Shown: positions 39,251 through 48,323, counted from the stretch's first letter. The stretch is DNA of 57,786 nucleotides from Planctomycetes bacterium ADurb.Bin069 (GCA_002070955.1 MWEK01000028.1:1-57786); one strand, 5' to 3'. Translations and numbers: made by a program. The notes: generated from the sequence alone by a model not told the origin.

Positions 39251-39466
39251 TCATTCCCTCTTCGCGACCACCAGCGCGAAATCGCCGCCCCGCTCCTCGA
39301 CCCGCACGGCGAAACCCAGCCTCTCGGCCAGCCGGCGCACGTTCTCCCGCGACGTCGCGGTGTCCACCAGGATTTCCATGGGCAACTCCTCGGCGCCGAG
39401 GGCCTGCTTGGCGAGGATCACCGGCTGGGGGCACGAGAGCCCCCGCGCATCGACGCGCTTCGCCAT
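39251..39466 (-). CDS. yedF: TusA/YedF-like sulfurtransferase (selenium/sulfur relay)
   Basis: 71 residues, the SirA/TusA fold. The signature VDARGLSCPQPV carries the conserved Cys12 that bears persulfide or perselenide in this family. It corresponds to the N-terminal domain of YedF; the DsrE-like second domain of longer YedF proteins is absent and its place may be taken by the DUF3343 carrier encoded two genes on. It lies 13 nt downstream of yedE and one base before the desulfurase-like gene. Confidence 0.87.
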   Translation of the reverse strand: MAKRVDARGLSCPQPVILAKQALGAEELPMEILVDTATSRENVRRLAERLGFAVRVEERGGDFALVVAKRE

Positions 39467-39479
39467 GGCGCCGCCTCCT

Positions 39480-40592
39480 TCACTTCTCGCGCATGCCGGC
39501 GCCGATGAGAACGCACACGACGAGTCCCACGACGACCGCGATCCGTCCCGGCGCGCCGAGGCCGCCCGCCGCGCGCACGCCGTCGACGACCGCGTCCCCG
39601 ACGCCCGCCAAGGCGAAGTTGTGGGCGAACGCGGCGCCCGTCACCATTCCGAGGACGAAGACGCCCGCGTCGCCGTCGCCCTCGCCGGACAGGAAGAGCT
39701 GCCGGCCCGGGCAGCCTCCTCCGAGGGCAAAAGCGAGCCCCGCCAGCGTCATGCCGAGGAAGTTCCAAAGGTGGTCGGCGTGGGCGATCGGCTGATCGGC
39801 GAAGCCGAAAAGCACCTTCCCGAAGAGGAGATTCGCCGCGAACGCCGCCGCCAGGAGGGCGAGGACGCCCCGCAGGAGGTGCGTGTCCCGCATGAGGAAG
39901 ACGTCGCGCACCGCGCCCATGGTGCAGAAACGGGTGCGCTGGGCCAAGAAGCCCACCAACAGCCCGATGCCGAGGGAAAGAAGCAGCGGGGCGTGCATCG
40001 ACCCCGGGCCCGCCGCGCTGAAGAAGACCGGTCCTCCTTCACCGACACGCGGCCGCAGGACCAGCAGAACCAGCAGCCCCGCCATCGCCAGCGGGATGAC
40101 CAGGCCGCCCGCGGCGGGCATGCGCCGCGCCCGGCCCAGCGAGTAGCCGCGCGCAAGAAAGAAAACGCCGCCGCCGATGCCAAGGGTCAGGCCCGCGAGG
40201 CCCGTGAGCGCGTTCAGGTCGCCGCCCGCGAGCCTGAACAGCACCCGCCAGGAGCAGCCCAGAAAGGCGAGGGCGCCCAGCATGGCGAAGGCGCCCAGCA
40301 CGAAGCGGACGATGGGCGCCGAGCCGCCGCGCGGCCTGAACTCGCCGAAGAGGAACGCCGCCGCGAGGGCGCCTAGAACGAAGCCGATGATCTCGGGGCG
40401 AAGGTACTGGACCGCGGCGGCGCGGTGCAAGCCCAGCGCACCCGCGATGTCGCGCTGGAAGCAGGCCGCGCAGATGCCCATGTTGGGAGGGTTGCCGAAC
40501 TCCTGGAGCGCGATCCCGCCCAAACCGATCACCGCGCCCGCGGCGATGATGCCGGGACTGGACGCGAAGAAGCGCGTGATCTTCTCAAGCAT
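39480..40592 (-). CDS. yedE: YedE-family putative selenium transporter
   Basis: 370 residues with about ten hydrophobic segments. It has the diagnostic YedE features: GNPPNMGICAACFQRDIAG near residue 35, GCSWRVLFRL, RTRFCTMGAVRDVF and a second GGGCPGRQLF motif, a duplicated YeeE/YedE arrangement. Conserved cysteines in each half are typical of thiosulfate/selenium-compound transporters. The ribosome binding site is AAGGAG. It is the first gene of the selenium set and has a probable promoter at 40635-40663. Confidence 0.9.
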   Translation of the reverse strand: MLEKITRFFASSPGIIAAGAVIGLGGIALQEFGNPPNMGICAACFQRDIAGALGLHRAAAVQYLRPEIIGFVLGALAAAFLFGEFRPRGGSAPIVRFVLGAFAMLGALAFLGCSWRVLFRLAGGDLNALTGLAGLTLGIGGGVFFLARGYSLGRARRMPAAGGLVIPLAMAGLLVLLVLRPRVGEGGPVFFSAAGPGSMHAPLLLSLGIGLLVGFLAQRTRFCTMGAVRDVFLMRDTHLLRGVLALLAAAFAANLLFGKVLFGFADQPIAHADHLWNFLGMTLAGLAFALGGGCPGRQLFLSGEGDGDAGVFVLGMVTGAAFAHNFALAGVGDAVVDGVRAAGGLGAPGRIAVVVGLVVCVLIGAGMREK

Positions 40593-40634
40593 GGACCGGA
40601 TCTCCTTGCCGGCAGGCGGCGCGACGGCGAAGCT

Positions 40635-40663
40635 ATGCTACCTTTTGCTGCGGGGAGCGGCAA
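40635..40663 (-). promoter_or_regulatory. Probable promoter of the yedE selenium operon
   Basis: On the minus strand TTGCCG (40658-40663) and TAGCAT (40635-40640) with a 17-bp spacer. The -10 box ends 42 bp before the yedE ATG, and the element lies in the last codons of the upstream unknown gene, so the yedE set can be transcribed independently of it. Confidence 0.45.
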
Positions 40664-41408
40664 CGGCGGCCTTTTCGGCCGCCAGGCAGGGCGCGTACAT
40701 GCAGAGGTTCATGGCGGGGATCAGTTCCTCGTAGACCGCGGCGATCGCATCGATCAGGTCGTTTCCCGACGTGGCCGCGACCTCCGCCGCGGTCATCGGG
40801 AAGTAGAGCTGCAAGACGCCCCAGTCCCGCGGCCCGAGCCCGTCCAGGCGCCGCGCGAGTTTCCGCGGATCCCAGTTCGCCCGGGTGAAGCGCGCCGGCT
40901 CCGGGTGGGCGCCCGCGTCGATGCGGAAGCCCTCGCGCAGGAGCCGCGCGCACACCCGGGGGAACTCGGGCTTCTTCAGGGCCGCGCGCAGGACGTGCCA
41001 GTCCCAGTCCCGCTCCACCTTGATCTGCCAGTCGTCGGGTCCCGGCGCCGTCGGCGCGCGCTCAAGCTGCATGCCCGCCTGGAACACGCGCTCCTCGCGC
41101 TCGATCGACGCGAAGAACTTGACCGAGCCGAAGTTGCGCCCCGCGCTGAGGGGCTTGGCCCTCCGGTTCGGCGCTGGCACCCAGCAGATCCACTGCCAGT
41201 ACACGCCGCGCCCCCAACGATCGCAGATGAAATCGATGCCGTGGCGTTCCCGGAGCCGCGCCTTGATGAGCCGCGTGATGCGTTCCTCGGGCTCAAGGTG
41301 TCCGACGCGGATGCCCCGCTCGAAATCGAGGTATTCGGTCTTGAACGCCGCGCGGCGCGCATGCGCCGCGCCTCCCAGCCTCCGAACATCCTCGCGCGGC
41401 GTCCCCAT
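40638..41408 (-). CDS. Conserved-looking protein of unknown function
   Basis: 256 residues, not recognised. ATG 41408 is chosen because GGAAAGGAG precedes it; an in-frame ATG 21 nt upstream has no site. It is soluble, without signal peptide or membrane helix, and rich in Arg, Trp and acidic residues. Noticeable segments are FKTEYLDFERGI, GVYWQWICWVP, QIKVERDWDWHV and a C-terminal helix NDLIDAIAAVYEELI followed by two cysteines (NLCMYAPC). It is 45 nt upstream of yedE on the same strand and divergent from the MFS gene. Codon use resembles its neighbours, so it is probably a real gene; I propose no function. Confidence 0.65.
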   Translation of the reverse strand: MGTPREDVRRLGGAAHARRAAFKTEYLDFERGIRVGHLEPEERITRLIKARLRERHGIDFICDRWGRGVYWQWICWVPAPNRRAKPLSAGRNFGSVKFFASIEREERVFQAGMQLERAPTAPGPDDWQIKVERDWDWHVLRAALKKPEFPRVCARLLREGFRIDAGAHPEPARFTRANWDPRKLARRLDGLGPRDWGVLQLYFPMTAAEVAATSGNDLIDAIAAVYEELIPAMNLCMYAPCLAAEKAAVAAPRSKR

Positions 41409-41577
41409 GGCGCTCCTTTCCCGCGGCATGCCCTCGGTCCCGTTTCAGGCCGCGACCGCCGCCCGAGACCCCATCGTTTCAGAACCCTCCGCCGCCGTCA
41501 ACGCCGCGCATGGCGCCGCTTCACGGAATGCGCTACCGTAGAGAGCCGCGCGGCGGCGGGCTCCGCGCGGAACGGCG

Positions 41578-42933
41578 ATGGCAGGGGCGGATACCGGGGT
41601 GGCACACACCGGCGACACGAACGCGACAGAATTTTCCGCGAACCGGGCGGCCGGACGATCCCCCCATGCCGCCGCGAAGTTCGTGACCTATTCGCTCCTC
41701 GTGGGCGCGGCCAGCGGCGTCTTCCAGCTCGGCGAAGTCATCGCGGTCAAAAGCCTCATGGCGGGCGCGCTCGGCGTGACGCTCCTCACCATGGCCAACC
41801 CCATCGCGAACCTGACCTCGCTTTGGTGGAGCCGCGTTCTCGCCGGCCGCGATCAGAGCGCGGTCCTCAGAAACGCGGCGCTGGGCTGCGGGCTCGCCGT
41901 CGCCACCGGCTGGTTCCTGGGGTCCCTGCCGCACCTCTTCGCGATTTTCTTCTTCTATTACGCCTTCCTGTCCCTGACCTATACGGTGGAAAACCGCGCC
42001 CTCCAGCAGCACATATCCCCGCGGCGCACGGGACGGCTCTTCGGCGTCGCCACAGCTCTGCGCACCGTGCTGGGCGCGCTGGTCGCGGCGGGCGCCGGCT
42101 TCTACATGGACCGCCATTCCGCCGGCTACCGCCATCTCTTCGGCGCCTCCGCGGTTCTGTGCTTCGTTGGCATCCTGCACCTGGCGACCATCCCGGCGGC
42201 CCGCAACGGCACCCAGGCCCCCGCGCGGCTGAGCCTTTCCCTCCTCTTCGAACCCCTGGCGCAGGTCGTGCCGCTCCTGCGAGCGCGCAAGGATTTTCTG
42301 AGGTTCGAGCTCGGCTTCATGATCTACGGCTGCGCGTACATGATGGCCATGCCCATCGTGCCGCTCTTCCTCGTCGAGGATCTCGAGCTTTCCTATGGAA
42401 CCATCGGTCTGGCCCGCGGCGGCGTCCACCTGGCCGGGCTGGCCCTGGCGATGCCCCTTTTCGGGCGCCTCTTCGACCGCTCCACGCCCCACCGGCTCTC
42501 GGCCGCGACGTTCTTCCTGCTTGCCTTCTTCCCGCTCTCGCTCCTGGCGGCGGCCGCCGCGGAAGGCGCCTGGCGCCTCGCGTTCCTGTACGGCGGCTTC
42601 GGGCTTTTCGGCTTCGCCATGGGCGGCGTGGTCTTGCTCTGGAGCCTTTCCTCGATCCGTTTCGCCGGCAAGGAGGATGTCGGGGCGTTTCACTCCATCC
42701 ATGTGACCGCCACGGGCATCCGCGGAGTCTTCGCGCCGCTCCTGGGGCTGGCGGTGATGACGGCGACGAGCAAGGAATTCGCCTTGGCCGTCATCGCCGC
42801 CTTGTGGCTGTTGTCGGCCCTAGCCATGGTGGCGCTGCGCCTCTTGGACATCCGCACGGGCGCATATCGTTCGCTGCGCGCCGTCACCTGGGAAGAGCGC
42901 GCCACGATTCCGGACGTCGAGGCGCGGAGGTAG
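41578..42933 (+). CDS. Major facilitator superfamily transporter
   Basis: 451 residues, about 11-12 hydrophobic helices in two halves with a central basic/amphipathic loop (~residues 205-245). Features: an ~35-residue polar N-terminus, VENRALQQHISPRRTGRLFG at the cytoplasmic loop 4/5 position, PLFGRLFDRSTPHR at the equivalent loop of the second half. The substrate cannot be read from the sequence. It is a single gene, divergent from the unknown gene at 40638 and followed by a GC hairpin. The start at 41578 has no clear ribosome binding site; in-frame ATG alternatives downstream would remove only the polar tail. Confidence 0.85.
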   Translation: MAGADTGVAHTGDTNATEFSANRAAGRSPHAAAKFVTYSLLVGAASGVFQLGEVIAVKSLMAGALGVTLLTMANPIANLTSLWWSRVLAGRDQSAVLRNAALGCGLAVATGWFLGSLPHLFAIFFFYYAFLSLTYTVENRALQQHISPRRTGRLFGVATALRTVLGALVAAGAGFYMDRHSAGYRHLFGASAVLCFVGILHLATIPAARNGTQAPARLSLSLLFEPLAQVVPLLRARKDFLRFELGFMIYGCAYMMAMPIVPLFLVEDLELSYGTIGLARGGVHLAGLALAMPLFGRLFDRSTPHRLSAATFFLLAFFPLSLLAAAAAEGAWRLAFLYGGFGLFGFAMGGVVLLWSLSSIRFAGKEDVGAFHSIHVTATGIRGVFAPLLGLAVMTATSKEFALAVIAALWLLSALAMVALRLLDIRTGAYRSLRAVTWEERATIPDVEARR

Positions 42934-42977
42934 GCGGCCCGGGCGGCCCGGGAAGCTCCGGGCGCCGCTTAGGGACC

Positions 42978-42994
42978 CCCGGCGGCGCCGGGGC
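42978..42994 (+). terminator. GC-rich hairpin after the MFS gene
   Basis: Perfect 7-bp stem CCCCGGC/GCCGGGG around a GGC loop, 45 nt after the stop. Adjacent sequence can also pair. No T-tract follows. Confidence 0.4.
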
Positions 42995-43034
42995 GCCGTT
43001 CCTGCCGAAGGCGGCGCGGCGCCCCCCTTTGAAG

Positions 43035-43063
43035 TTGTAACCGAGTCAATCCGGCTGTACGAT
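43035..43063 (+). promoter_or_regulatory. Promoter of the triplicated NPCBM-like dockerin gene
   Basis: TTGTAA (43035-43040) and TACGAT (43058-43063) with a 17-bp spacer, 60 bp upstream of the ATG at 43124, in the only AT-richer part of the intergenic gap. Confidence 0.5.
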
Positions 43064-43123
43064 TGATGTTAGACGGTTCGCGGCACTCTTGACAAGGAGT
43101 TGGATCTGCAAGGAGGTGCTTCC

Positions 43124-46100
43124 ATGAAAACCCTCGCGTTGTGCTTCGGTGTGTGCGTCCTGCTGGTCGCAACAGTCGGCGCCGCCGACATCGTTCTCGG
43201 CGACCTGGTGGGCGGAGGAGACGGCTCCGGCAATGCGCCTCCGACGAACCTCGGCCTCAACGCCGATACGGGGGCCTTCGGCCTGGCGGAGCTTCAGGGA
43301 TACCGCAACACGGGTAACGCGCTGGTGGAAGTGACCGCGTCGCCCTACGTCGACAGCGTTTTCATCATGACCGCGCCGACGACCCCCATCACGACGACGG
43401 GCGTTGTTTTCGACTTCGCCCCCGGCGATGCCGTGGGCACCTGTTGGGGCCTGATCGGCAAGAACCACACCCCCGATTCGACGACGGTCCTCGTCAACGG
43501 GAAGATTTACGCCACCGGCGTCGGCATTCACAGCTCCGCCGGCGTCACCTTCGATCTGTCCCCGCTGCGCAAGCTGTACGGCGACGACGCCGTCAAGTGG
43601 TTCTCGTCGGTCATCGGCAGCGACGCGTGCGTAACCCTCGACATCAACCTCTACGTGATCCTGAGCGATGAGACGAACGTGATCGATTACACGGCTTGGC
43701 ATTGCATGCCCGATCGCGCCCGCTTTGTTCAGATGGAAATCCCCCCCGAGGCGCGCTTCCTAACCCTCGCGACGGGCGCCTCCAACGGCGTCGATTGGTG
43801 CGATCACGGCGGCTTCGCCGAGGCGCGCATCACCGCGGCGCCGCTGGACGATTCCCTCGTCGGCCTGACCGTCGTCCGCCCGCCGGTCGTCCTGTGCGGC
43901 GGGTCGCCGGTCGCCCTGCGGGTCACCGGCCAGATGGCCCTCTACGGCGCCAAGGTCAGCCTGAACGAAACCGCCTTCGGGACCACCTACACCGTGAGCG
44001 ATCCCGCGGTTCTCGAGGTTTCGGACGACGGCGTCGTCACCGGCACGGACATCGGCCTCGTCTCCCTCGCTGTGCGGAACGGCAACTTCGAAACGACGCT
44101 GATCTTCATCGTCGGCGTCGATCTGGGCGGCATCGCGGCGGGCGGCGACGGACTCGGCGTGCCGCCCCTGTCCGGCGTGCTCGGCATCAATCCCGATACC
44201 GGCGCCTGGGGCAGCGCCCGCCTGGAAGCCGACATCCCCAACACCGGCGACAACCCCCAGGAAGTCTTGGACGCCGACCACATCGATTCGGTGTTCCTGA
44301 TGCTGTCCGACTTCCAGGTGATTCACTCCGGCGGCCTGCAGTACCAATTCGCCCCCGGGGACTCCGCCGGCAACGGCTGGGACATTATCCTCAACGGCCG
44401 CGAGCCGGGCGGCCCGGATTTCCTCAATATGGGCGTCGGCGGCACCTACACCAACGGCCTGGGAATCCACGCCGCGGCGGGCATCACCTTCGACCTGGCC
44501 AGCCTCCGGGCCCAGTACGGCGCCGACAAGATCACGCACTTTTTCACCGTGGCGGGCGAGGGAGCCGGCCAGGCGAACGGGCATGTGAACGTGTACGTCA
44601 TCGCTAGCTCCGCCGACGAGGTGCTCGAGGAGTGGCCTCTCCTCAACATGCGCGACCGCGGCGAGGTCTTGAGCGGCGCGATTCCGCCTGAAGCCGACTT
44701 TCTCACCTTCGCCACCGGCGCTGCCGGCGATGGCCTCGGAGGAGACCACGGCTGCTTCGCGCAGGCGGTCATCATCGATCGCCCCGTAGACCTGTCCTTC
44801 GAGAACCTGGTCCTTTCTACCGAATTTGCCGTGCTGCGAATCGACGACGAACTGCAGATCAACGCCTGGGGAATCACCGCCATGGGCGGCTTCCAGATCG
44901 ACATGACCGAGGCGGCGGTCTATGCGTCGAGCAACCCGGCCGTCGCCACGGTCAGCGCGGAGGGCACGGTGACGGCGCGGAGCAACGGCGAGGCCGTCGT
45001 CAGCGTCAGGCTCGAGGACTTGCGCAAGGACATCGCCGTTCGCGTTCTCGACTTCATCGATCTGGGCGAAATCGTCGCCGGCGGCGACGGCACGGCCGGC
45101 GCCCCGCCCGATCTTTTCTACCTCGGCATCGACATTGACACGGGGCTCTTCGGGAGCGCACACCTAACGACCGTCACCGACACCGACGGGGAGAACCCCA
45201 AGCCCGTCGACACCGAGGACGAGCTTGGCTACGATTTCATCGACAGCACCTTCCTGATGCTCGCCGACACGCAGGTCATCAACCTGGCGAACACGAGCTT
45301 CAAGTTCCCCGACGGCGACTCCTGGACCGGCTCCTGGGATCTGATCCTGCGCGCGGCGGAGGCGGACCACCCGCCCGGCCGCATCGGCCTCGGGCCGGTG
45401 GGCGAGGTCATCCGCGGCGTGGGCGTGCATGCGTCGGCGGGCATCACCTTCGATCTGGCGAGCCTGCGCGCCGCCCACGGCGCCGCGAACGTCTCCTTCT
45501 TCTCGGCTTATATGGGCGAGGGATCGCTCCAGCCCCTGGGCACGGTCAACTGCCACGTGATCATGAGCGACAACGCCGGCGCCGTTGTGGCCTCCGTCAG
45601 CAAGGGTCCCTTCACCGACAACGCCGAGTTCGTCGAAGTCCGAATCCCGCCCCAGGCCGCCTTCCTGACCCTGGCGGTCGGAGCCAACGGCGACGGCGTC
45701 GGCAGCGACCACGGCGTCTTCGGGAACGCGTTCCTGACACGCTGCAGCCTGCTGGACCCCAACGACTGCGGCACGGTAGCCGAAAAGGTGTACGTCCTCA
45801 TGGGCGACGTCAACAACGACTCCAAAGTGAACATCGCCGACGCGATCGCGCTTCTGGGATACCTCTTCGCCGGCGCAAGCCCGCCGCCATGCGCGAAGGG
45901 CGCCGACGCGAACGACGACAACAAATTGGACATCGCCGACGCGATCAAGGTTCTGGCCTATCTCTTCAGCCAGCAGGCGATGCTCGCGCCCGACCACAGC
46001 GCGGTCACGGCGGACAGCAACACGTGCACGGGGTACGACGCCGACGGCATCGACGCCTCCGACGGGAAGCCGTACTTCCCGGCGCAGGTGAACGGCCTGC

Positions 46101-46126
46101 CGCCCTGCGCGAAACAGTGCCAGTAG
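43124..46126 (+). CDS. Secreted protein with three NPCBM-like modules, two Big_2-like domains and a dockerin
   Basis: 1000 residues. ATG 43124 has an ideal AAGGAGGTG site 7 nt upstream and opens a signal peptide (LALCFGVCVLLVATVGAA). Three homologous ~220-residue modules (~21-242, 335-556, 645-879) each start with a LGxxVxGGDGxxxAPP-type segment and contain a GIHxxAGxTFDLxxLR signature, as in NPCBM carbohydrate-binding domains. Big_2-type Ig domains (ASSNPAVATVSAEGTVTA) separate them. The C-terminus (~890-1000) is a dockerin ([25 protein letters not shown]) with a cysteine-containing tail. No catalytic domain is seen, so it is probably a binding or display protein. It converges with the SMP-30-like gene, 28 nt away. 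Confidence 0.85.
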   Translation: MKTLALCFGVCVLLVATVGAADIVLGDLVGGGDGSGNAPPTNLGLNADTGAFGLAELQGYRNTGNALVEVTASPYVDSVFIMTAPTTPITTTGVVFDFAPGDAVGTCWGLIGKNHTPDSTTVLVNGKIYATGVGIHSSAGVTFDLSPLRKLYGDDAVKWFSSVIGSDACVTLDINLYVILSDETNVIDYTAWHCMPDRARFVQMEIPPEARFLTLATGASNGVDWCDHGGFAEARITAAPLDDSLVGLTVVRPPVVLCGGSPVALRVTGQMALYGAKVSLNETAFGTTYTVSDPAVLEVSDDGVVTGTDIGLVSLAVRNGNFETTLIFIVGVDLGGIAAGGDGLGVPPLSGVLGINPDTGAWGSARLEADIPNTGDNPQEVLDADHIDSVFLMLSDFQVIHSGGLQYQFAPGDSAGNGWDIILNGREPGGPDFLNMGVGGTYTNGLGIHAAAGITFDLASLRAQYGADKITHFFTVAGEGAGQANGHVNVYVIASSADEVLEEWPLLNMRDRGEVLSGAIPPEADFLTFATGAAGDGLGGDHGCFAQAVIIDRPVDLSFENLVLSTEFAVLRIDDELQINAWGITAMGGFQIDMTEAAVYASSNPAVATVSAEGTVTARSNGEAVVSVRLEDLRKDIAVRVLDFIDLGEIVAGGDGTAGAPPDLFYLGIDIDTGLFGSAHLTTVTDTDGENPKPVDTEDELGYDFIDSTFLMLADTQVINLANTSFKFPDGDSWTGSWDLILRAAEADHPPGRIGLGPVGEVIRGVGVHASAGITFDLASLRAAHGAANVSFFSAYMGEGSLQPLGTVNCHVIMSDNAGAVVASVSKGPFTDNAEFVEVRIPPQAAFLTLAVGANGDGVGSDHGVFGNAFLTRCSLLDPNDCGTVAEKVYVLMGDVNNDSKVNIADAIALLGYLFAGASPPPCAKGADANDDNKLDIADAIKVLAYLFSQQAMLAPDHSAVTADSNTCTGYDADGIDASDGKPYFPAQVNGLPPCAKQCQ

Positions 46127-46154
46127 GCGCCGGGCCGCGGGCGGCGGCGCGGAC

Positions 46155-47075
46155 CTATCGGAGATCGACGCCCTTGACCCGCAGGTTAAGGGCGTAGAGG
46201 CTCTTCATCGCCGTGATAAAGAGCGTCCGGCGGTCTTTGCCGCCGAAGCAGACGTTCGCGGCCCAGGATTCCGGCACGGCGATGTGCTCGATCTTGGCCC
46301 CGCTCCGGTCGAAGACGATCACGCCCTTGCCGGTGAGGTAGACGTTCCCCTCTTCGTCGATCGTCATGCCGTCGGAACCGAGTTCGCAGAAAAGGCGCTT
46401 CCCGGCCAGCGTCCCGTCCGCCTGAATGTCGTAGGCGTACGTCTTCCCGGCGCCGAGGTCGGCCACGTACAGGATCTTCCCGTCCGGGGTGCCGACGATG
46501 CCGTTCGGCTGCGCGAGATCCTCGGCGACGCGCACCAGTTCCGCGCGGCCGGGCGCCAGGTAATACACGTGCTGGCCGTTCTGCTCCATCGGCCCGCGAT
46601 TCCAGTAGCTCCGCTTGTAGAAGGGATCCGTCAAGTAGATCCCGCCGTCAGGTCGAATCCACAGGTCGTTCGGCCCGTTCAGGAGCTTGCCCCGGTATTC
46701 CGTGATGACAACCTGCTTCTTGCCGGCGGGGTCGATGCGCCAGAGCTCGTTCTTGGCATCCGCGCAGGCCCACAGATCGCCCTTCGCATCGAAGTACATG
46801 CCGTTTGAGCGCCCGCACGGCGCGAGGAACGTCGAGAGTTTTCCGTCGACGCCGTACCTGAGGATCCGGTCGTTGGGCTGATCCGTGAAGAAGACGTTGC
46901 CCTCGGCATCCGCCGTCGGACCCTCGGTGAACTCGAAGCCGCCGGCGACCTTCTGGAGCACGGCCCCCGCGGCGACGATCCGGCTCTCGGCGCCGAAGGC
47001 CGGCGCCACCGCCGTCAGAACGAAGGCGGCGAGCAAGCCGCCGCGGCCGAAGCGCGTCTCGAACAGTCGTGCCAT
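46155..47075 (-). CDS. Secreted SMP-30/gluconolactonase-like protein
   Basis: 306 residues. Six-bladed beta-propeller lactonase family, here with a signal peptide (LLAAFVLTAVAPAFGA), so probably periplasmic. The divalent-metal ligands of SMP-30 can be matched: Glu in FEFTEGP, Asn in LNGPNDLW and Asp in LGSDGMTID. ATG 47075 has AAAGGAGG 6 nt upstream and is preferred to an in-frame ATG 18 nt earlier. Likely a sugar-lactone hydrolase working with the exported Gfo/Idh-type oxidoreductases, which would produce such lactones; that link is an inference. Confidence 0.87.
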   Translation of the reverse strand: MARLFETRFGRGGLLAAFVLTAVAPAFGAESRIVAAGAVLQKVAGGFEFTEGPTADAEGNVFFTDQPNDRILRYGVDGKLSTFLAPCGRSNGMYFDAKGDLWACADAKNELWRIDPAGKKQVVITEYRGKLLNGPNDLWIRPDGGIYLTDPFYKRSYWNRGPMEQNGQHVYYLAPGRAELVRVAEDLAQPNGIVGTPDGKILYVADLGAGKTYAYDIQADGTLAGKRLFCELGSDGMTIDEEGNVYLTGKGVIVFDRSGAKIEHIAVPESWAANVCFGGKDRRTLFITAMKSLYALNLRVKGVDLR

Positions 47076-47125
47076 ACAAGCCTCCTTTCGCACGTCATGG
47101 CCTCAGTGTGCCCCACCCCGCGAGC

Positions 47126-47131
47126 ATTGTA
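47126..47131 (-). promoter_or_regulatory. -10 element for the SMP-30-like gene
   Basis: TACAAT on the minus strand, 50 bp upstream of the ATG at 47075. No convincing -35 at 16-18 bp. Confidence 0.45.
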
Positions 47132-47155
47132 AAGAGCCGGCCGCGCGGCACCCCT

Positions 47156-47183
47156 TTGACAAAACGCCTGTCGCGCGCATAAT
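47156..47183 (+). promoter_or_regulatory. Promoter of the ATP-grasp ligase gene
   Basis: A perfect TTGACA (47156-47161) and CATAAT (47178-47183) with a 16-bp spacer, 66 bp upstream of the ATG at 47250. Confidence 0.65.
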
Positions 47184-47249
47184 GCACCCACGGCAATTCG
47201 CGCACGACATGGAAACTGCGCGCCCATCGGGACAACCAGCGAGCAAGAC

Positions 47250-48323
47250 ATGGCCACACTGAGACGCACGCATCCTAAGCGGCGGGGCAAACCGCTCCAC
47301 GTCGCGCTCATCTACAACGCCGACACCGATGTCGGGCCGGAGGCGCCGCAGGATCGCGGCGGCACCGCCGATCTCCGGCACATGGTGCACGCCCAAGCGC
47401 GGGCGCTGCGCCGGCTCGGCCACAAGGTGACGATCGTGCCTCTGGCGCGGGGTCTCTCGGCGTTCCAGCGCCGGCTCCGGCGCCTCGCCCCGCAGGTCGT
47501 CTTCAATCAGTACGACGATGTCCAGCACGGCGCGCTCTACGAGATGCGGGTCGCGGCCATCGTCCGCATGATGGGCTTCCCCATGACGGGGTCGTCCGCC
47601 CTCGCGCTAGGCCTCACGCGCTACAAGCACATGTCCGCGAGCCTCCTGCAAGGCGCCGGGATTCCCATTCCGCCCTTCACGAAGCTGATCGAGAAGATCT
47701 CGGACGTGAAGCGCTATCGCGGCAAGCCTCCCCTCATAGTCCAGCCGAGCCAGGAGCACGCCGGCGTCGGCCTGGATCGCACCTCCATCGTCGACTCCAA
47801 GAAAGCGTTGCGCCAGAAAGTCGCCGCGATCCTTGCCTCTTACAACCAGCCCGCCCTCGTCCAGCGTTTTCTTACGGGACGCGAGTTCAACGTCGGCATC
47901 GTCGGAGGCCGGCGGCTGCGCGTGCTGCCCCTCGCCGAGGTCGACTACACCGAGCTGCCGTCCAATATCCCGCCGATCATGTCCTACGCGGCCAAGTGGA
48001 TCGAGACCTCCGTCGAGTACCAGCGCACATCGGTGCAATGCCCGGCGACGGTCCCCGCCGATCTGGCGCGGCAGATCGGCACGACGGCCCTGCGCGCCTT
48101 CCGCGCCGTCGGCGGCTGGGGCTACGGCCGCGTGGACGTCCGCCTGGATGACGCCGGCGTGCCGCGCGTTCTGGAGGTGAACTGCAACCCGTGGCTGGAA
48201 GCCGGGGTCGGCATCGCGCGCTCGGCCCGAACGGCGGGCATCGAGTTCCCGCAGCTTCTCCAGTTGATCTTGAACGCGGCCCTCGAAGGCCACCCTTACG
48301 ACATGAACGTGCCCATGGCCTGA
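47250..48323 (+). CDS. D-alanine--D-alanine ligase-like ATP-grasp protein
   Basis: 357 residues. Order: a basic N-terminus, a Ddl-like N-terminal domain (VALIYNADTD; VVFNQYDDV in place of the usual FxxLHGxxGED), then an ATP-grasp domain with PLIVQPSQEHAGVGLD as nucleotide loop, FLTGREFNVGIVG, and the metal-binding EVNCNPWLE where Ddl has EINTxPG. The altered LHG loop and metal motif suggest a substrate other than D-Ala-D-Ala; this looks like the large group of Ddl-like peptide ligases. No murein genes are nearby. It converges with a zinc metallopeptidase gene 24 nt away. Confidence 0.83.
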   Translation: MATLRRTHPKRRGKPLHVALIYNADTDVGPEAPQDRGGTADLRHMVHAQARALRRLGHKVTIVPLARGLSAFQRRLRRLAPQVVFNQYDDVQHGALYEMRVAAIVRMMGFPMTGSSALALGLTRYKHMSASLLQGAGIPIPPFTKLIEKISDVKRYRGKPPLIVQPSQEHAGVGLDRTSIVDSKKALRQKVAAILASYNQPALVQRFLTGREFNVGIVGGRRLRVLPLAEVDYTELPSNIPPIMSYAAKWIETSVEYQRTSVQCPATVPADLARQIGTTALRAFRAVGGWGYGRVDVRLDDAGVPRVLEVNCNPWLEAGVGIARSARTAGIEFPQLLQLILNAALEGHPYDMNVPMA

